Source of the DNA: Strongylocentrotus droebachiensis | Taxonomy: Eukaryota > Echinodermata > Echinoidea > Camarodonta > Strongylocentrotidae | DNA length: 64,000 nucleotides | Direction: 5' to 3' | Assembly: GCA_035222895.1 (NCBI GenBank) | Contig: JAVYIG010004996.1 | Coordinates: 82,846-146,845 of the forward strand | Shown: piece after piece, positions 1 through 11,969 of the stretch | Numbering within the stretch: position 1 is the stretch's first letter | Layout: every line of letters starts with the position of its first letter | Notes under the pieces: generated by a model | Seen by the model: the letters and a program-made list of their open reading frames with translations, nothing else | Databases searched by the model: none | Told to the model about the DNA's origin: nothing | Translations under genes and position numbers: made by a program

Positions 1-380
1 AGGGGTTTTGGGCAATAAATTACTGTCAGATGAGCATGATTTTATACCTTATTTGTGACACTGGCAGGTCCCGAATTGGCGTGGGGTCCAGGGGGCGGAT
101 ACAATTTTCGTCGAAATCGGATCTACCTATAAGGTGTTGCATAACAATTAGTATGCGCATTTCATCAAAAAGCGCTATAATTGCATATTCATGTACATGC
201 AGAAATGTGAATACAGGTTTAGATGTATTTCTTCCTAAGTGGGAGATATGAATTGATATCGAATTGCTGTTATATGGTTCTCAAAGTAACTTGATGTATT
301 CCAGAACGAAAGAATACATTAGAAATAAAACAATAGATACAATATGAAATAAAAAACAATAAAATACATAAGAAAATAAA
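1..380. repeat. Left copy of a 380-bp direct duplication
   Basis: Bases 1-380 recur at 1783-2162 with no difference I could find by eye (offset 1782). The first 75 or so bases belong to the 113-bp tandem repeat described at 1268-1882; the rest is unique AT-rich DNA. The left end is cut by the window. The copies part at 381/2163. No coding content. Confidence 0.9.
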
Positions 381-780
381 CGATTGGCTCACAGTTCATA
401 ATATTGTGAATATATGTAGCTTCATTTTCAGTATTTCAGTATCTATTCTAATATGTATTTTGTCCCATGTTTCATTGACAATTGCTCCACAGTTGATATT
501 CTGCATTACAAATCTCTACCAAACAATATGCTAACCCCAAGTATAACCTAAAACTCAATGGCAGCCCCAATCCTAACCATAACCAGAATTTATTAATTTT
601 CATACAAACAGTGATAACTAATTTTTTAAATGGTACAATTAATTAAATAGATGTATGAATGAATTAATGGACATTTTTTTCCAATTTGTTGGAATTCACC
701 ATTCCATATTTGTTTTTCTTGCGAATTGCTATGTAAACATCGTCGTTCGTTCGTGCAAAGAATATCAGGGAGTACATCAT
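381..780. other. AT-rich non-coding DNA beside a LINE remnant
   Basis: No gene seen. It lies downstream of the stop codon of the minus-strand LINE remnant at 781-1267, so part of it may be that element's 3' untranslated region. No clear poly-A or tail repeat marks the end. Confidence 0.4.
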
Positions 781-1267
781 CTAGATTGGAAGATCCTTAT
801 TGAGCCAACGGATCGTCTCATCATCGAGCTCACAAAGTCCGGAAGCGCCGTGGGGGGATTTGTAGATCGGACAATCATCAATGACATGATCCATAGTTTG
901 GATCTCTCCACAGGCGCAGTTTGGTGATGATTCAGCTCCAATTTTATGTAGGAAATATTGTGTGCGGCCAACTCCAGTTCTGATACGGTTTAGGTTGACC
1001 CAGGCTTTTCTTGGGAGGTCGCTGCCACTAGGTTTTGCACAGGGCTTTGGGATGAACTCCTTCAGGTTGGTAGTGGACGAATTCCACTGGTCTGACCAGC
1101 GTTTTGCTATCCAAGTGGCTAAGGTGGAAGGGGGGTTCTCAGGCCGCAGCTCAGCAGCCTGTGTTGCAAAGTGTCTTCTAGGGAGACGCTGTCCTTCAAA
1201 GGCAGAGGGGGCAGGAACAAGGCATTTATCTCTGTCATGCTTTTGGGCAAGCTTAGTGTACTGTATC
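781..1267 (-). mobile_element. 5'-truncated non-LTR retrotransposon, C-terminal remnant
   Basis: Read on the minus strand, an open frame of about 160 codons runs from near 1262 to a TAG at 781-783. It includes FEGQRLPRRHFATQAAEL, WSDQWN, NRIRTGVGRT and a terminal zinc-knuckle-like CACGEIQTMDHVIDDCP. This layout (C-x-C-x7-H-x4-C after the reverse transcriptase) is typical of the C-terminus of Jockey/CR1-type LINE polyproteins. The RT catalytic core is absent, so the copy is dead. Its upstream edge falls at about 1267, where the 113-bp tandem repeat begins, as expected if a 5'-truncated LINE inserted into or beside that array. Confidence 0.8.
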
Positions 1268-1882
1268 GTCGGATAAGCATAATTTTATACCTTATTTATG
1301 ACACTGGCAGGTCACGAATTGGTTTGGGGTCCAGGGGGCAGAGCCCCCGGAAGCTCAGGGGTTTTTGGCACTAAATAACAGTCAGATTAGCATATTTTTA
1401 TACCGTATTTGTGACACTGGCAGGACACAAATTGGTATTGGGTCCAGGGGGCGGAGCCCCCAGAAGCTCAGGGGTTATATACATTAAATTATCGTCAGAT
1501 GTGCATATTTTATACCTTATTTGTGACACTAGCAGGTCACGAATTGGTGTGGGGTTCAGGGGTTTTGGGCAATAAATAACGGTCAGATGAGCATATTTTT
1601 ATATCTATTTGTGACACTGGCAGGACACAAATTGGTGTAGGGTCTAGGGGGCGGAGCCCCAAGAAGCTCAGGGGTTTTATACATTAAATTATCGGTCAGA
1701 TGAGCATATTTTATTCCTTATTTGTGACACTGGCAGGTCACGAATTGGCTTGGGGTCCAGGGGGCGGAGCCCCCGGAAGCTCAGGGGTTTTGGGCAATAA
1801 ATTACTGTCAGATGAGCATGATTTTATACCTTATTTGTGACACTGGCAGGTCCCGAATTGGCGTGGGGTCCAGGGGGCGGAT
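1268..1882. repeat. Tandem repeat, ~113-bp unit with GC-rich hairpin
   Basis: Units begin with GTCAGATGAGCATATTTTAT near 1268, 1381, 1494 (shortened), 1582, 1695 and 1807. Each carries TTTGTGACACTGGCAGG, then GGGGTCCAGGGGGCGGAGCC, whose GGGGGCGGAGCCCCC core is a near-perfect hairpin, then AAGCTCAGGGGTTTT. The same family reappears at 31664-32108, so it is dispersed. The short peptides encoded are a consequence of the repeat. Confidence 0.9.
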
Positions 1883-2162
1883 ACAATTTTCGTCGAAATC
1901 GGATCTACCTATAAGGTGTTGCATAACAATTAGTATGCGCATTTCATCAAAAAGCGCTATAATTGCATATTCATGTACATGCAGAAATGTGAATACAGGT
2001 TTAGATGTATTTCTTCCTAAGTGGGAGATATGAATTGATATCGAATTGCTGTTATATGGTTCTCAAAGTAACTTGATGTATTCCAGAACGAAAGAATACA
2101 TTAGAAATAAAACAATAGATACAATATGAAATAAAAAACAATAAAATACATAAGAAAATAAA
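1783..2162. repeat. Right copy of the 380-bp direct duplication
   Basis: Matches 1-380. It starts inside the 113-bp tandem array and ends at AAGAAAATAAA, after which the two copies diverge. The lack of visible differences points to recent unequal exchange within the array, or possibly an assembly artefact. Confidence 0.88.
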
Positions 2163-3207
2163 TATTTGAAAATCGCATGAAATTTGCATAAATTATCATT
2201 ATTAATTACATAAAAATAACTATTTTGTGTTAGAAAAAAAGTTGCATATGAATAATGAGTTTCAACATTCAAAAAGTGGAATCTGACAATATTTGTAATG
2301 ATTCTAGTTCCCTGTATATGTTTACAGATTTGATATTCCTGAATGCGTAATTTGCGTATTCCTATAATTAATGCGAATTAATTATATTAACCTATGCATT
2401 TTCAAATATCATAAAAATAATGAAACCTCATGAATTTGAGATGAAGGAAACATATATTCAATACATTTTCAAGATTCTTCACAAGTCTCAAGACAAATAT
2501 GTAGAGTTTTCTGTAAAATGCATAACATTTATTAGCATTTTGCATAATTAATTAGGCTATAACGACAACAATTTGCATATTCGGAAAAAATTAATTATAC
2601 CATGTTGTTCCTTACGTAAATATCTACAAACATGCAATTTTCTCGTTTTCATCGGACATTCGACGGCCGAGATCATGGGGGGGGGGGTCTTCCAGGCCCC
2701 CCCCCCCCCCCCCCCCATCCCCAGTCAGTGAGGTGCTCAAAATAACCCAGTACAGTAAGGGTTAAGGACATACATCATTAAGAACATTTTAAATACAATC
2801 ATGTACAACCCAAAATACCAAATTTCATGGATGCACACGTTACAATGCATACTTAAATGATGTGATACTGAGATCGGAGTAAAAATTATAAAACAATACA
2901 GAGAAGGAGGATTGGAGGATATAACAAAAACTCTGAACCAGCACAGTCAGGATGCAACCGAGCACAAGGGATAGAGACTCAAAGGACAAACATATAATAC
3001 AAAGCACTAATCGGAATAAACGCATCAGACCCCAGCTACTGATCAGCTGTCCCATCAGCTTTGAAGAGCAAATTTACACAGTGTTATCCGAGTAGCATGC
3101 ATAGCCTGATGATAGAGTCACAATCTGGAACCACGGCAGCAAAGGCTGGCAAAAAACCCAGATATATCTGCGAACCGGTCATTTGAGAAAGGTTATCAGG
3201 CCATTTT
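2163..3207. other. AT-rich intergenic DNA with a G/C homopolymer pair
   Basis: No gene is supported. At 2679-2716 a run of G is followed within 15 bases by a run of about 19 C, able to form a hairpin. The short frames here have no recognisable domain. Confidence 0.5.
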
Positions 3208-3469
3208 CGTAATGTAACCAATGCATAAATATTTGTTAAGTGCCATGTTATTAATTATTTCATTCACCTGTTATGAATAATTGTATTTCACTACTCAGAA
3301 TACGAATTTCACACATTACGTGTTAGGTAGCTAGGGCAAGCCAAAATGTTTGTCCTACCTTCATATTCTGACTATTGACATACAATTATTCATAACAGAT
3401 GAATGAAATAATTTGTAATATGGCACTATATAAACAAAGATTTGTTCATTACATTTTGATAACATTACG
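3208..3469. mobile_element. MITE with ~100-bp imperfect inverted repeats
   Basis: The left arm (CGTAATGT... CCTGTTATGAATAATTGTAT) is repeated in reverse complement on the right (ATACAATTATTCATAACAG... ACATTACG). Arms are about 100 bp with scattered mismatches and the centre is about 60 bp. There is no coding capacity. Size and structure fit a non-autonomous DNA transposon; the superfamily cannot be assigned. Confidence 0.75.
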
Positions 3470-5084
3470 ATAATAGTCTATTGAGAGGGCAGTAGATCGA
3501 GATTGACATCAACTGACTGGATCGCAAATATGGGTTCTGCCACCACCACTAGCACAATAAATTAAACTGGGATAGACAAGAGAAAAGTTGCTTCTTAACA
3601 AAATTTCCATAGAGAAATTATAAAAAGATTGGAAAGTAAATCAAACATAAAGATGACCAGAAATCTTTTACCAAAAGAACTGTTAAGTGTTATTTATATA
3701 AGAAAGAAAAAAAAAGAGAGGGAAACAAAACTATCAGTACGATTTTTATGTTAATTATGATTCAATTGCTTTGCAAAGCAAAACTTAATTTCAATTCTTT
3801 GTTACGACAATAATAACGTTTTTGTGCTTATATAAATTTGATTTGTATATAGTATTGTATCTTTGAATGTAACCATGTATATATAATCAATAAATCCTCT
3901 GATGAGGCAAAGAGAAGAAAAATAAGCACAATAAATTAGGCATCCAGTGACGTCAAACTGATTGAATTCAAAATTCTAGTCACCCTGCTTAGCCACCATC
4001 TGGAGACCCGCCCGACGTAATTCCTTGCTTTTCATTATGTAGAGGAATAACACTTTCAAAAGATACTCTGATCCATACAAGCTTTACCGAGCAACTTTAT
4101 TTTGAAAATGGCATATCAAAATCCATTTGCGCTAGAGTTTGGTAAAACCGTGAAGGCGTATAAGTACATGTGTGGAGCTCCACAGAATACCCCCCCCCCT
4201 ATTCTGTATTTCTTTGACTGCCATGTATTACATGAAGTGTATTTCTAGGCCCCACAGTCCCTCCCGTTAGTTGATTAGGTACCCCCACCTGCGAGAGTGA
4301 CCTCACCCAACAACTAAATCTAACTACACCTGGTGGGATACCAGGAGTTGCTTCTCACTTTGTTTTGCCACGCATCCCATTCATCAGCTATCTTTAATTT
4401 ATTGTCTTCCTTAAAAGGTAAGAAAGAAACTTGTATTATTTAATTGTGGTATATTCCTGTTCTTCATAAAATGTGTATTTCTAAACTGTTAGATTCACTA
4501 TTCACAAATCTTGTAAGCATTGTGTAAAAAGATATAATAATGGTCTTTGTCTATGGTATGTTGGATTATATGATTTTACGGGCGGAAATATAAGAAATGG
4601 GAAGAGATAATTTCATGATGACAATATTGTTATCACTTGTAGTAATGATAAGAAACTATTATCGGGTTTGTGAGATTGATGATCATGTTGTTTGACTTAG
4701 TCAACATTTCTGAAAGTTTTGAAAAGAGAATATACTTTATTGCTGTCAGTATATTTGTCTTTTGCTTGCATATACATGTGTATATATATATTCTTAGCCA
4801 ATGACATATTGTGCCAATTACTATGTATTTATGCCAAGGCACATTGTGATATATTCTAGTTTTAGTCAGATACCGTTTGAATAGCGAAATGAGTTGTTCA
4901 AGATTAACTTTAACTTCCAGTATCGTGGTGTGAGTGAATGTGGACAAACCACGGGTACAATACTAGTGTGTTATCAGGATGTGTCAGTGCGTGCAGTGTG
5001 AACACACCTATCAAGGTTAATAATGCCCTCTCCCTGAATGGTCAGATGGCTTAGCGTCAAATTAATCGATTATCGTTACCTAGA
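3470..5084. other. Intergenic DNA, nothing recognised
   Basis: AT-rich sequence with a poly-C run near 4189. No exon, RNA gene or repeat structure could be supported on either strand. Confidence 0.5.
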
Positions 5085-5400
5085 TAGATAGGATAGATAG
5101 ACAGATAAACGGTATTTTATTGCACCTTTCATGAATGGCAGTTTCACAACTGAATTGTACACAAATTAAACGAATTGGATATATACATTCTAAAAAACTT
5201 ACAGAACATTTAGTTAAAAATTAATTAAACTTGTCATTCTACCACTGCCTAAATACCAAAAACAATTTAAAAATAGTTAATGAACATAATATCGACAAAA
5301 AAACAAAACAACGTATAAACATAATTATATGCCAACATGTGGACCAAGACAAATTATAAAACAGTTCTTCATGTTACAATATTGTAGTTGTGAGTATAGT
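5085..5400 (-). mobile_element. Possible LINE/SINE 3' tail
   Basis: Degenerate GATAGATA repeats followed by TATTTTATTGCACC and AT-rich non-coding DNA. Similar microsatellite-plus-TTTATT starts occur at 24782, 28735, 50072 and 53384, where a minus-strand retrotransposon 3' end is likely. By analogy this is another tail. No coding part remains. Confidence 0.35.
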
Positions 5401-5416
5401 AGTAAAATAATCAAGC

Positions 5417-5704
5417 ATGGGCGGATCTAGGGGGTAGGGGGTTAACCCCCCCCCCCTTGGGCTAGCCCCCAAACAAATAGTAATTTTTTTTTTATTTATT
5501 TAAAATGTCGAGGGTATAATGATTTTTTTTTTTGTGAAGTGCTTTTTACCCCCCCCCCCCCCCCCCACTGAGCGATGGTCGGCAATATTTTCAAATGTCG
5601 GGTCCAAATCCTGGATCCGCCTCTGGGTCAAACACCCTCCCCCCCCCCCCCCTCTCCCCCCCCCCCCCCTCCCCCCTCCCTAGCAAAAAGCTAGACCCGC
5701 CCCT
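5417..5704. mobile_element. MITE with GGGCGGATCTAG ends and poly-C core
   Basis: Left end GGGCGGATCTAGGGGG and right end CTAGACCCGCCCCTG are inverted. An internal CTGGATCCGCCTCTGG repeats the terminal theme, and the interior is packed with runs of C. The end at 55843 (GTGGCGGATTCAGGGGG) is related. Non-coding. Confidence 0.65.
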
Positions 5705-5954
5705 GTCAAGGATAGCGGCAAGAGCAGTGGTATGAACATTTAGTAGTATTTGAAATAATTATTCAAATTTAAAAGTAAATAGCAATTCAATATCATTAAA
5801 AGATATAAAATATACAAGATAAAAAGAACGTACAAGAATCGAGACATTTCAATGATAAATCATTGCAATAGATATAAACATGAGTAAATTAACTGTTATT
5901 ATACAGGCAAATCAAATTTGGAATAGGACTATTTTGCATGCGACTGGTTTTACA

Positions 5955-6440
5955 TTTATAATCCGGAATACAGGCGCTATTTTCGGTACAGGGCTTCCTA
6001 ATGACATACTAAACGATATTAGAGTAGAGGCCCCGAAAGTTTTATGTGGGGCGGGGGCGTCCTCCTGGAGACCCCAAATAATATATAAAGTAAAATAACA
6101 TTGATTTGTAGTTGTACCAGCGCCATTTTTGGTACAGGGATTCCTTAAGACCTACTGAACGATGTTAGGGCTGGAACCCCCAACAAAATATTCATAAAGG
6201 TGTGATTTGGGGGCGGGGGCATCGTACCAGAGCCCCCCCATTTTTTTTTGTTGTTGTAAAAACGCCACTTTTTGTACAGGGCTTCCTTATGGCCCTCTGA
6301 ATGATGTAAGGGTAGGAACCCCCGGCAATAGTTCATGTATGTTTAATCGGGGCGGGGGCGTTGTACCGGAGCCCCCGTGTTATATATTATAACCGCCTGT
6401 TTTGGGGACAGGGCTCTCTTAGAAGCCCCCGGCAAAAAAT
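5955..6440. repeat. Degenerate tandem repeat, ~130-bp unit, about 4 copies
   Basis: Units share GGTACAGGGCTTCCTTA, then GATGTTAGGG, GGAACCCCCGGCAA, GGGGCGGGGGC and GTACCGGAGCCCCC. Copies lie near 5960-6085, 6115-6235, 6260-6380 and 6390-6440 (partial). Divergence between units is high, so the array is old. It sits just upstream of sulfotransferase gene A. Confidence 0.75.
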
Positions 6441-6618
6441 TCACATGTAAGGCTGAATATCTTACTCAAACCCGGCATGGTCATTAAGTCTCCGTCTTGA
6501 ATGTGCACAATTTGCAGCAGGAGGCGTTCATGCTAAATAAACGTGCACGTGATCGGTGCAAATTGATGACCATTTACCTATGCTGAATTTACTTTCCCTT
6601 TTTTCTCTGACCATGCAG

Positions 6619-6743
6619 GCTTACGATGTTGAAGGGATGCAAATTACCTACTTCGGCGGGCGGCACCCTGATAATTGCACTCTTATGTGCATTCTGCATG
6701 GCTATAATCTTAACAGCTCAAAGTAGACTGAATGTTTTACCAG
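6619..6743 (+). CDS. Sulfotransferase gene A, membrane-anchor exon
   Basis: A pyrimidine-rich acceptor (CCCTTTTTTCTCTGACCATGCAG) ends at 6618. The exon then has a 7-base leader and ATG at 6626. It encodes 39 residues: a short basic cytosolic start (MLKGCKLPTS), a hydrophobic span at about residues 13-31 (TLIIALLCAFCMAIILT), then a lumenal stem start (AQSRLNVLP), ending in phase 1 before GTAATG. This is the expected N-terminus of a type II Golgi sulfotransferase. The paralogous exon at 49292-49416 has the same length, phase, acceptor and donor, which is the main support for this call. An upstream non-coding exon is implied by the acceptor but not located. The Academ-like element starts 27 bases after the exon. 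Confidence 0.75.
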
Positions 6744-6769
6744 GTAATGATACTTGTGGAGAGTCTTTA

Positions 6770-7930
6770 TAGTCCAGGCATTTCGTGAAAAAAAAGGGGT
6801 CAACCTCCCACTAATTGCAACAGAAAGTCTGTCAACTGTTCTATACCCAGAAATATGTCCTCTATAACATATCAAAAGTCTTAAGGAATCCTGGTGGGGG
6901 AAAGTGCCATGGCGGCCATTTTCCAAAATGGCCGCCATGTATAACTACTGTTGTACAATTCTGGGGATTACTTTTTAACAGCACATCATTTTACCATGCG
7001 TAAGGTGTCATATGAAAGACAATTACATTTCCTGCAAGATGATACCTCATTCAATAGGTTTCGGGATGATTTGCTTACCAATTTTGAGCCAAAAGTGTGA
7101 TTTTTTACCATTTTTTTCAAAAATATGAATTGCGCCAAAATACATATTTCTCCATATTTATTTGATTATTATGCTAACCAACTTGAAACTTGCTGAAAAA
7201 CTGTTCAGAATCCTGGTTGATATCATATTCAAATTTCAAGTCTATCACTTTTCTATCTAAAAAGTTATAGCGCTCTAAAGTTGACAATTTGTTATGAGCC
7301 AAAATGGCAAATTTGGTTGCTAAGGGCTATCTTCTCCTTAGCAACGGTATCATATTGGCGTGAGAAATAGAATATATCACAAGAAATTGCTATCAACAAG
7401 ACGATGACTACTTTTATAGGAAGTATGATGACAAATGACTAATTTTCATCCTATTTTAATGATAAATATCGCTTAGTTCCTGTTGCTATGGTAATAATAT
7501 GCCTAGCAACCGATATAAAACACATATTTTTGTTGTAAATCTAATATTTCCCATATCTCTGCTTCTAAATAACATAGAGTTTTGATTTTAAGTGCTAAAC
7601 ATACATTTCCAGGGACAAGGAATCAAATTAATTAAATTTTAATGAGCCAACAAGCCGAAACGGCAGCCATTTTCCAAAATGGCCGCCATAAACCTGATAT
7701 ATCGCAATATCTCCGCTTCTGAATGACTTAGGGCTTTGATTTTCAGTCCTAAATATACATTTTCTGGGCCCAGGAATCCTTTGAAACACATTTCAATGAG
7801 CTAAACCTGACCAAAAAGCCGACATGGCAGCCATTTTCCAAAATGGCTGCCATAAACCTGATAACTCCCAATATTTCTGCTTCTAAAGCTTAGAATTTTA
7901 GTGCAAAACGTACATTTTCTGGGGCTAGAA
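6770..7930. repeat. Left terminal inverted repeat of the Academ-like element
   Basis: About 1.15 kb, matching the reverse complement of 11970-13118 with scattered substitutions and small indels; the outer 100 bp is the most diverged. It contains repeated sub-modules built around GGCGGCCATTTTCCAAAATGG, near 6905, 7665 and 7825, which are themselves palindromic. Confidence 0.88.
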
Positions 7931-10847
7931 ATCCAATGACACACATTTCAATAAGCTTAACCTGACCAAAATGCATTATTCTGAGGATGTGTCAACTATA
8001 TACCATGGCATGCCGTATACCTGATGGACAACGTACGTGTATAGGTCATACTTATTATAATACTGCATGTAGTTACCATAGCCTCAGACTACCATATCGA
8101 TCCATCAATCTTCCTCAAAAAGTCTACGTCGTCATCACTGTCACATGCAACTTGGGTCGACTTCGTGCATGCTGACCCTCTACAGTTGCGACATGCAGCT
8201 GAGCACTCTATATTGTGCTTCTTGCAGGTGCACTTCAGACTGCTGCAGTCTGTCTGGCAGTTGCAGCGGATCATCTTGAGGAGCTCTTCCGGAGCTGGTG
8301 GCAAGTCCGTCTGCACGGGCACGAGTCCTCCACTGCTTTCCCACCAACCCCAGTCATCTGGTCGTAGCTCATCAGCTGCAATGCGATCCACTGCCGGACC
8401 TGGTAGTAGACACGAAGGCTGTGGTGTTTCGCTGCTGCTGATGTGGGCGGTAGAATTTTGGGTTGCACATGAGAAATGCTGGAGGTGACCTTCTGGCAGA
8501 ACCGCTTATGTCGCACCACGTTGAGTGACTTTGCAGGCTTCCCATTGTACAGGCATGCCAAGGCTTTCTCTCCTGCTTCTGCAACATCATCGGTGGACGC
8601 TGTCGGTCTGTCAAACACGATTGCTTGTTCACGGAAGTGCGCACTAGTTTTGAATTTGTGAAGGGAAGCTCCCTTGCCAATGCCATACACGCGGGAAGAA
8701 GTATCACATCTCAGGAGAGCGTGCATGAAGAAAATGTGCTGTGATACTTCAGGGCCTAACTGCTGTTTGACAGACTTCATGTTCCAGACACGCGGTTTCT
8801 TCACATTCTTCTTTGGCTCGGGTTGGAAGAACAGGTCACATGACTCAAGGTTGGTGTGGTAGATGAGCAGGATGAGTAAATCTGTGTCATCTCCGATTAG
8901 CACAGTATCAGTGGTGGCTGCAGACTCCACTGCTTTCTGCACTGTGAGGAGATCAGCGTCACTAGCTGCAGCATGATGTGTCTGGCAGTTCTTTGTCCGT
9001 AGTTTGGTGCTGCTTATTTGTCTTGTTTGCCAGGAATTGTTCCTTCTTCATTGTGGCCTGCATATCTTCATCAAGCGTCACCGTTGCTCCAGCATTCCCT
9101 CTTGCACGTCTTTGGTGTGATGTGCCCTTTGTTGATGTACCATCATATCCATCAAACACGACTGTTGCGACATACTCTGTGTATTGCGTGCAGATACCTT
9201 TGTATGTTGAGCCACGTGACCATGGAATGCGCTGAACTAGTGCCCCCACCATCCAACACGTAGTGGACTTGGCCTGTGATTCCTGGTGCATCCTTTGCCA
9301 GGAGTGTCCAGATAGCATCTGCTAGCACTGGCTTCTGTGGCTGTCAGAGCAGCAGTGTGGAATCAAACAGAGCTGGTGGGTAACTGCACAGCTCATATTT
9401 GAACACAGACTCTAGAGCCTCTGTAGCTTTTGCAGCAATTGTCAGTCGCTGGAAAAGCAGCTGGGGATCCACTTGTACTGCCTCACCATAAATATTTACT
9501 GCCTATTTCGAAGCCAAGGTCATGGCCTGATCCTTCCTCTTGAATGTGTAGTCAGAAGCAATTTGTCCATCCATGTTGGTCAGGATTGCTGTTACAACAG
9601 TTTTTGCTGAGTCCACATTGACTTTGCTGGTTGTATGTACCCCTGTCGAAATGCTGCGCAAGCTCGGATCTGAGCTGAAGGGTGTTCTCTCTTTCAGACA
9701 GCTGATAACTGCATGTGTGTCTTTCATGTCACGTGCTTGTCTAGCATTTGTCATGTCCTTGTTTTGTTCACCAGTGTTATAGCTGACACCTGTGAGCTGT
9801 TGCATAGCATTGTTGACTTCAGCACAGGCAGGCATGGAGGGCAGCCATATGAGACGCTGTTGCTCTGTCATGCCTCGCCCTCTCGTCAGGCCACCGCTGG
9901 TATTCATACACCTCATTAGGACCTGTTCGATGGTGAGATCTACGGACAGACCAGCCCATAGGCGATCAATTCTTCTGATAACATGGAACCCTTCTTCGAA
10001 TCGTTGGTACGAATCTGGATGTTCATTCTTGAGCTTGCTCATTCGCTGCACATAGAGACGGATTGATTTGGTGTAGAGGTTGTGCCCAGAGGCTGCCAGG
10101 TAGGGCAACATTTCTGACACAGCTTCAAGGTGCAACGCCCAGTTGCCAATGCGCTCTGCTCTAATAAATTTCTGTAGTATGTCAACCATCTCCATGTACT
10201 GTAGCCAAAGTGTGGCGGTCCTAGAGGACTTCAAGGATTCGGTTTTGGCCCGGAGGAGCTTCTTGATTCTGGTTAAAACATCAGCTTGGCAGAACTCCTC
10301 TGCATACACAGAACCTTCCATCAGATTCTTGTAGAGGGCAGCAAGTGCATCAAGATCAGTGTTTCCAGTTCCGTTTGTCGTAGGCTCATCATTACGTGAC
10401 ACTGTTGCCTCATTGGTCTCCTCCACTTCAGGTGGATCTGCAGATGGTTGAGGGAGTGGCACACCAAGTGCGTCTGACAAAATCAAGGCGTTCAGAGCTG
10501 CATCAACAAGTAGATGTCCCCGTATTGCTCGTGCAATAGCCTTGCTTGACATCATGTGTACCACCGCGTTGTCTGCATAGATTGCTTCTCAAGAAACTCA
10601 TTTCTGTGTGAAAGCCTCCCAGGCGCAAAACTATGTTATTCAAAACACTTCCTGCGGGCTCAGTCTCGATGATCATGAGGGCTTTCCACCATAGTGGTTG
10701 GTCAAAGGTGATGATGGGCGTAACACCATGGCGACGAGCATGCTCACACACAAACTTCAGCGTGGAATAGATGCAAGTGACATCGCTGGGATTCATGTCA
10801 ATCATTGAGAGAAACATCACCGATGATTTCCCGGGGTGGTCACCATG

Positions 10848-11209
10848 ATATAAATAAAATAAAATAAATTTAATTTATATAGCGCTAAATACAAATGTCT
10901 CTAAGCGCTTTACAAATATATTATTACCCCGGTCATTGGATTCAGTGCTTACCCGCACACAATGTGTGCACAATCTCCACTCCCTGGGGAGCATTCCAGC
11001 CAGGCGTTACATGACGCTCAAAAACTGTTTGACCAACAATGACGGTCGCATCCTACCGGGTACCCATTTAACACCTGGGTGGAGAGTAGCAAGTGCAGGT
11101 TAATATCTTGCCAAAGGATATTAGTGCCGTGTCGGGATTCGAACCCTCGACCTTCGCATCTCCAAGTCAAGCGCCTTAAACCACTCGACCACGACACTTA
11201 AACCACTCG
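10848..11209 (-). mobile_element. tRNA-derived SINE inside the transposon gene
   Basis: On the minus strand the head at 11197-11124 resembles a tRNA: box A-like TGGTCGAGTGGTTTAAGG, a perfect box B GGTTCGAATCC and closing GTGTCG/CGACAC arms. The body runs to an (ATTTT)n-type tail near 10853. A 6-bp duplication, ACCATG on the plus strand (10842-10847 and 11210-11215), flanks it, and the host reading frame is continuous across one copy of it. The 5' end carries a partial second copy of the head (CGAGTGGTTTAAG). The tRNA class looks Ser/Leu-like but the anticodon arm is too degraded to call. Confidence 0.85.
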
Positions 11210-11539
11210 ACCATGCACTAGCTGCATCAGTCCAGACCATGCCGGTCTTGGTGAGGTGAACATAACGGATGTCTTCCACAGGAGATCAAGGTCTGCTGTT
11301 GGGTCCTTTGCCTTCATGTTGACCACCTTCTGGTATGCCAGTGTTGTCATACCGCGGCTCTCTTCTTTGTGGTAATGGATAGGAATTCGTCTCACCGTGG
11401 AGATATCGCTGGAGGTGCGCCCTGAGGGTAGGTCTGCTGGTCTTGGTGGCTGGGGTTATGGCAGCAATCATCCCCATGCCAACGAAAGTATTGTTACCAT
11501 CAAGGGTACGGATGTTGTGGTCTACATTGTCTGTAGCAT

Positions 11540-11638
11540 GGGCGTAAATCCTTACGTATAACCTATTGTTCAGGGGCGGATGATCTATTTATTCATCCCC
11601 CCTGAACAATAGGTATTACGTAAGGATTTACGCCCATG
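11540..11638. mobile_element. 99-bp hairpin MITE nested in the transposon gene
   Basis: Near-perfect palindrome: GGGCGTAAATCCTTACG...ACCTATTGTTCAGGGG on the left mirrors CCCCTGAACAATAGGT...CGTAAGGATTTACGCCC on the right, with a loop of about 20 bases. It is flanked by GTCTGTAGCAT at 11529-11539 and 11639-11649. It splits the conserved block FVQYATD / NVDHNIRTLDG of the transposon protein, so it is a later insertion. Confidence 0.8.
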
Positions 11639-11969
11639 GTCTGTAGCATACTGGACAAACTCCGAACTGAGATCAGGTATGTCTGTTCCATGAGACATCA
11701 CAGCATTCCGTTCAAAAGTTTGAACTTCCTGATAGGAGCAGCTGAAACCAAGCTTGTGGAGGGAATCAATCAAGAAGCGTGATGCAAACTGATGGTGCAT
11801 TTGGATCCCCAGTCCAATCTGCAGTGGAGCCAGCAGAACTTGAGGTCAGACTGCTTGCATAACTGCCTGCCCAATTGAGGCAGTCTTCATGAGCACATTC
11901 TTGCCGACAAACAGTCTCCCAGCAGTAACCTTAGGTTTTCTGGCAGGAAATTGATGTTTTTCTCCTCCT

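Larger units (their letters stand above)
8089..11830 (-). pseudogene. Transposon protein with XPG/FEN-like nuclease motif and Cys-rich tail
   Basis: Minus-strand reading from 11830 down to 8089 gives one long protein in several frames. Recognisable blocks in order: DIPDLSSEFVQYATD, NVDHNIRTLDGNNTF, SSVMFLSMIDMNPSDVTCIY, ITFDQPLWWKAL, an alpha-rich middle (9503-10564, 353 codons, with MRCMNTSGGLTRGRGMTEQQ), an FEN/PIN-like block (SDADLLTVQKAV, IGDDTDLLILLIYH), then a Cys-rich motif CNCQTDCSSLKCTCKKH with five further Cys. Lesions seen: nonsense at 9503-9505 and 9345-9347; frameshifts near 11400, 10560, 9240, 8985 and 8380; insertions at 10848-11209 and 11540-11638. The acidic DDTD motif is typical of metal-dependent FEN-like nucleases. 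No DDE-type core was recognised. It lies wholly between the TIRs, so it is the element's own protein. Confidence 0.8.

Noticed and set aside
11124-11197. A functional tRNA gene
   Set aside because: Box B is perfect but the anticodon arm does not pair, the sequence is followed by a SINE body and the whole is flanked by a TSD.
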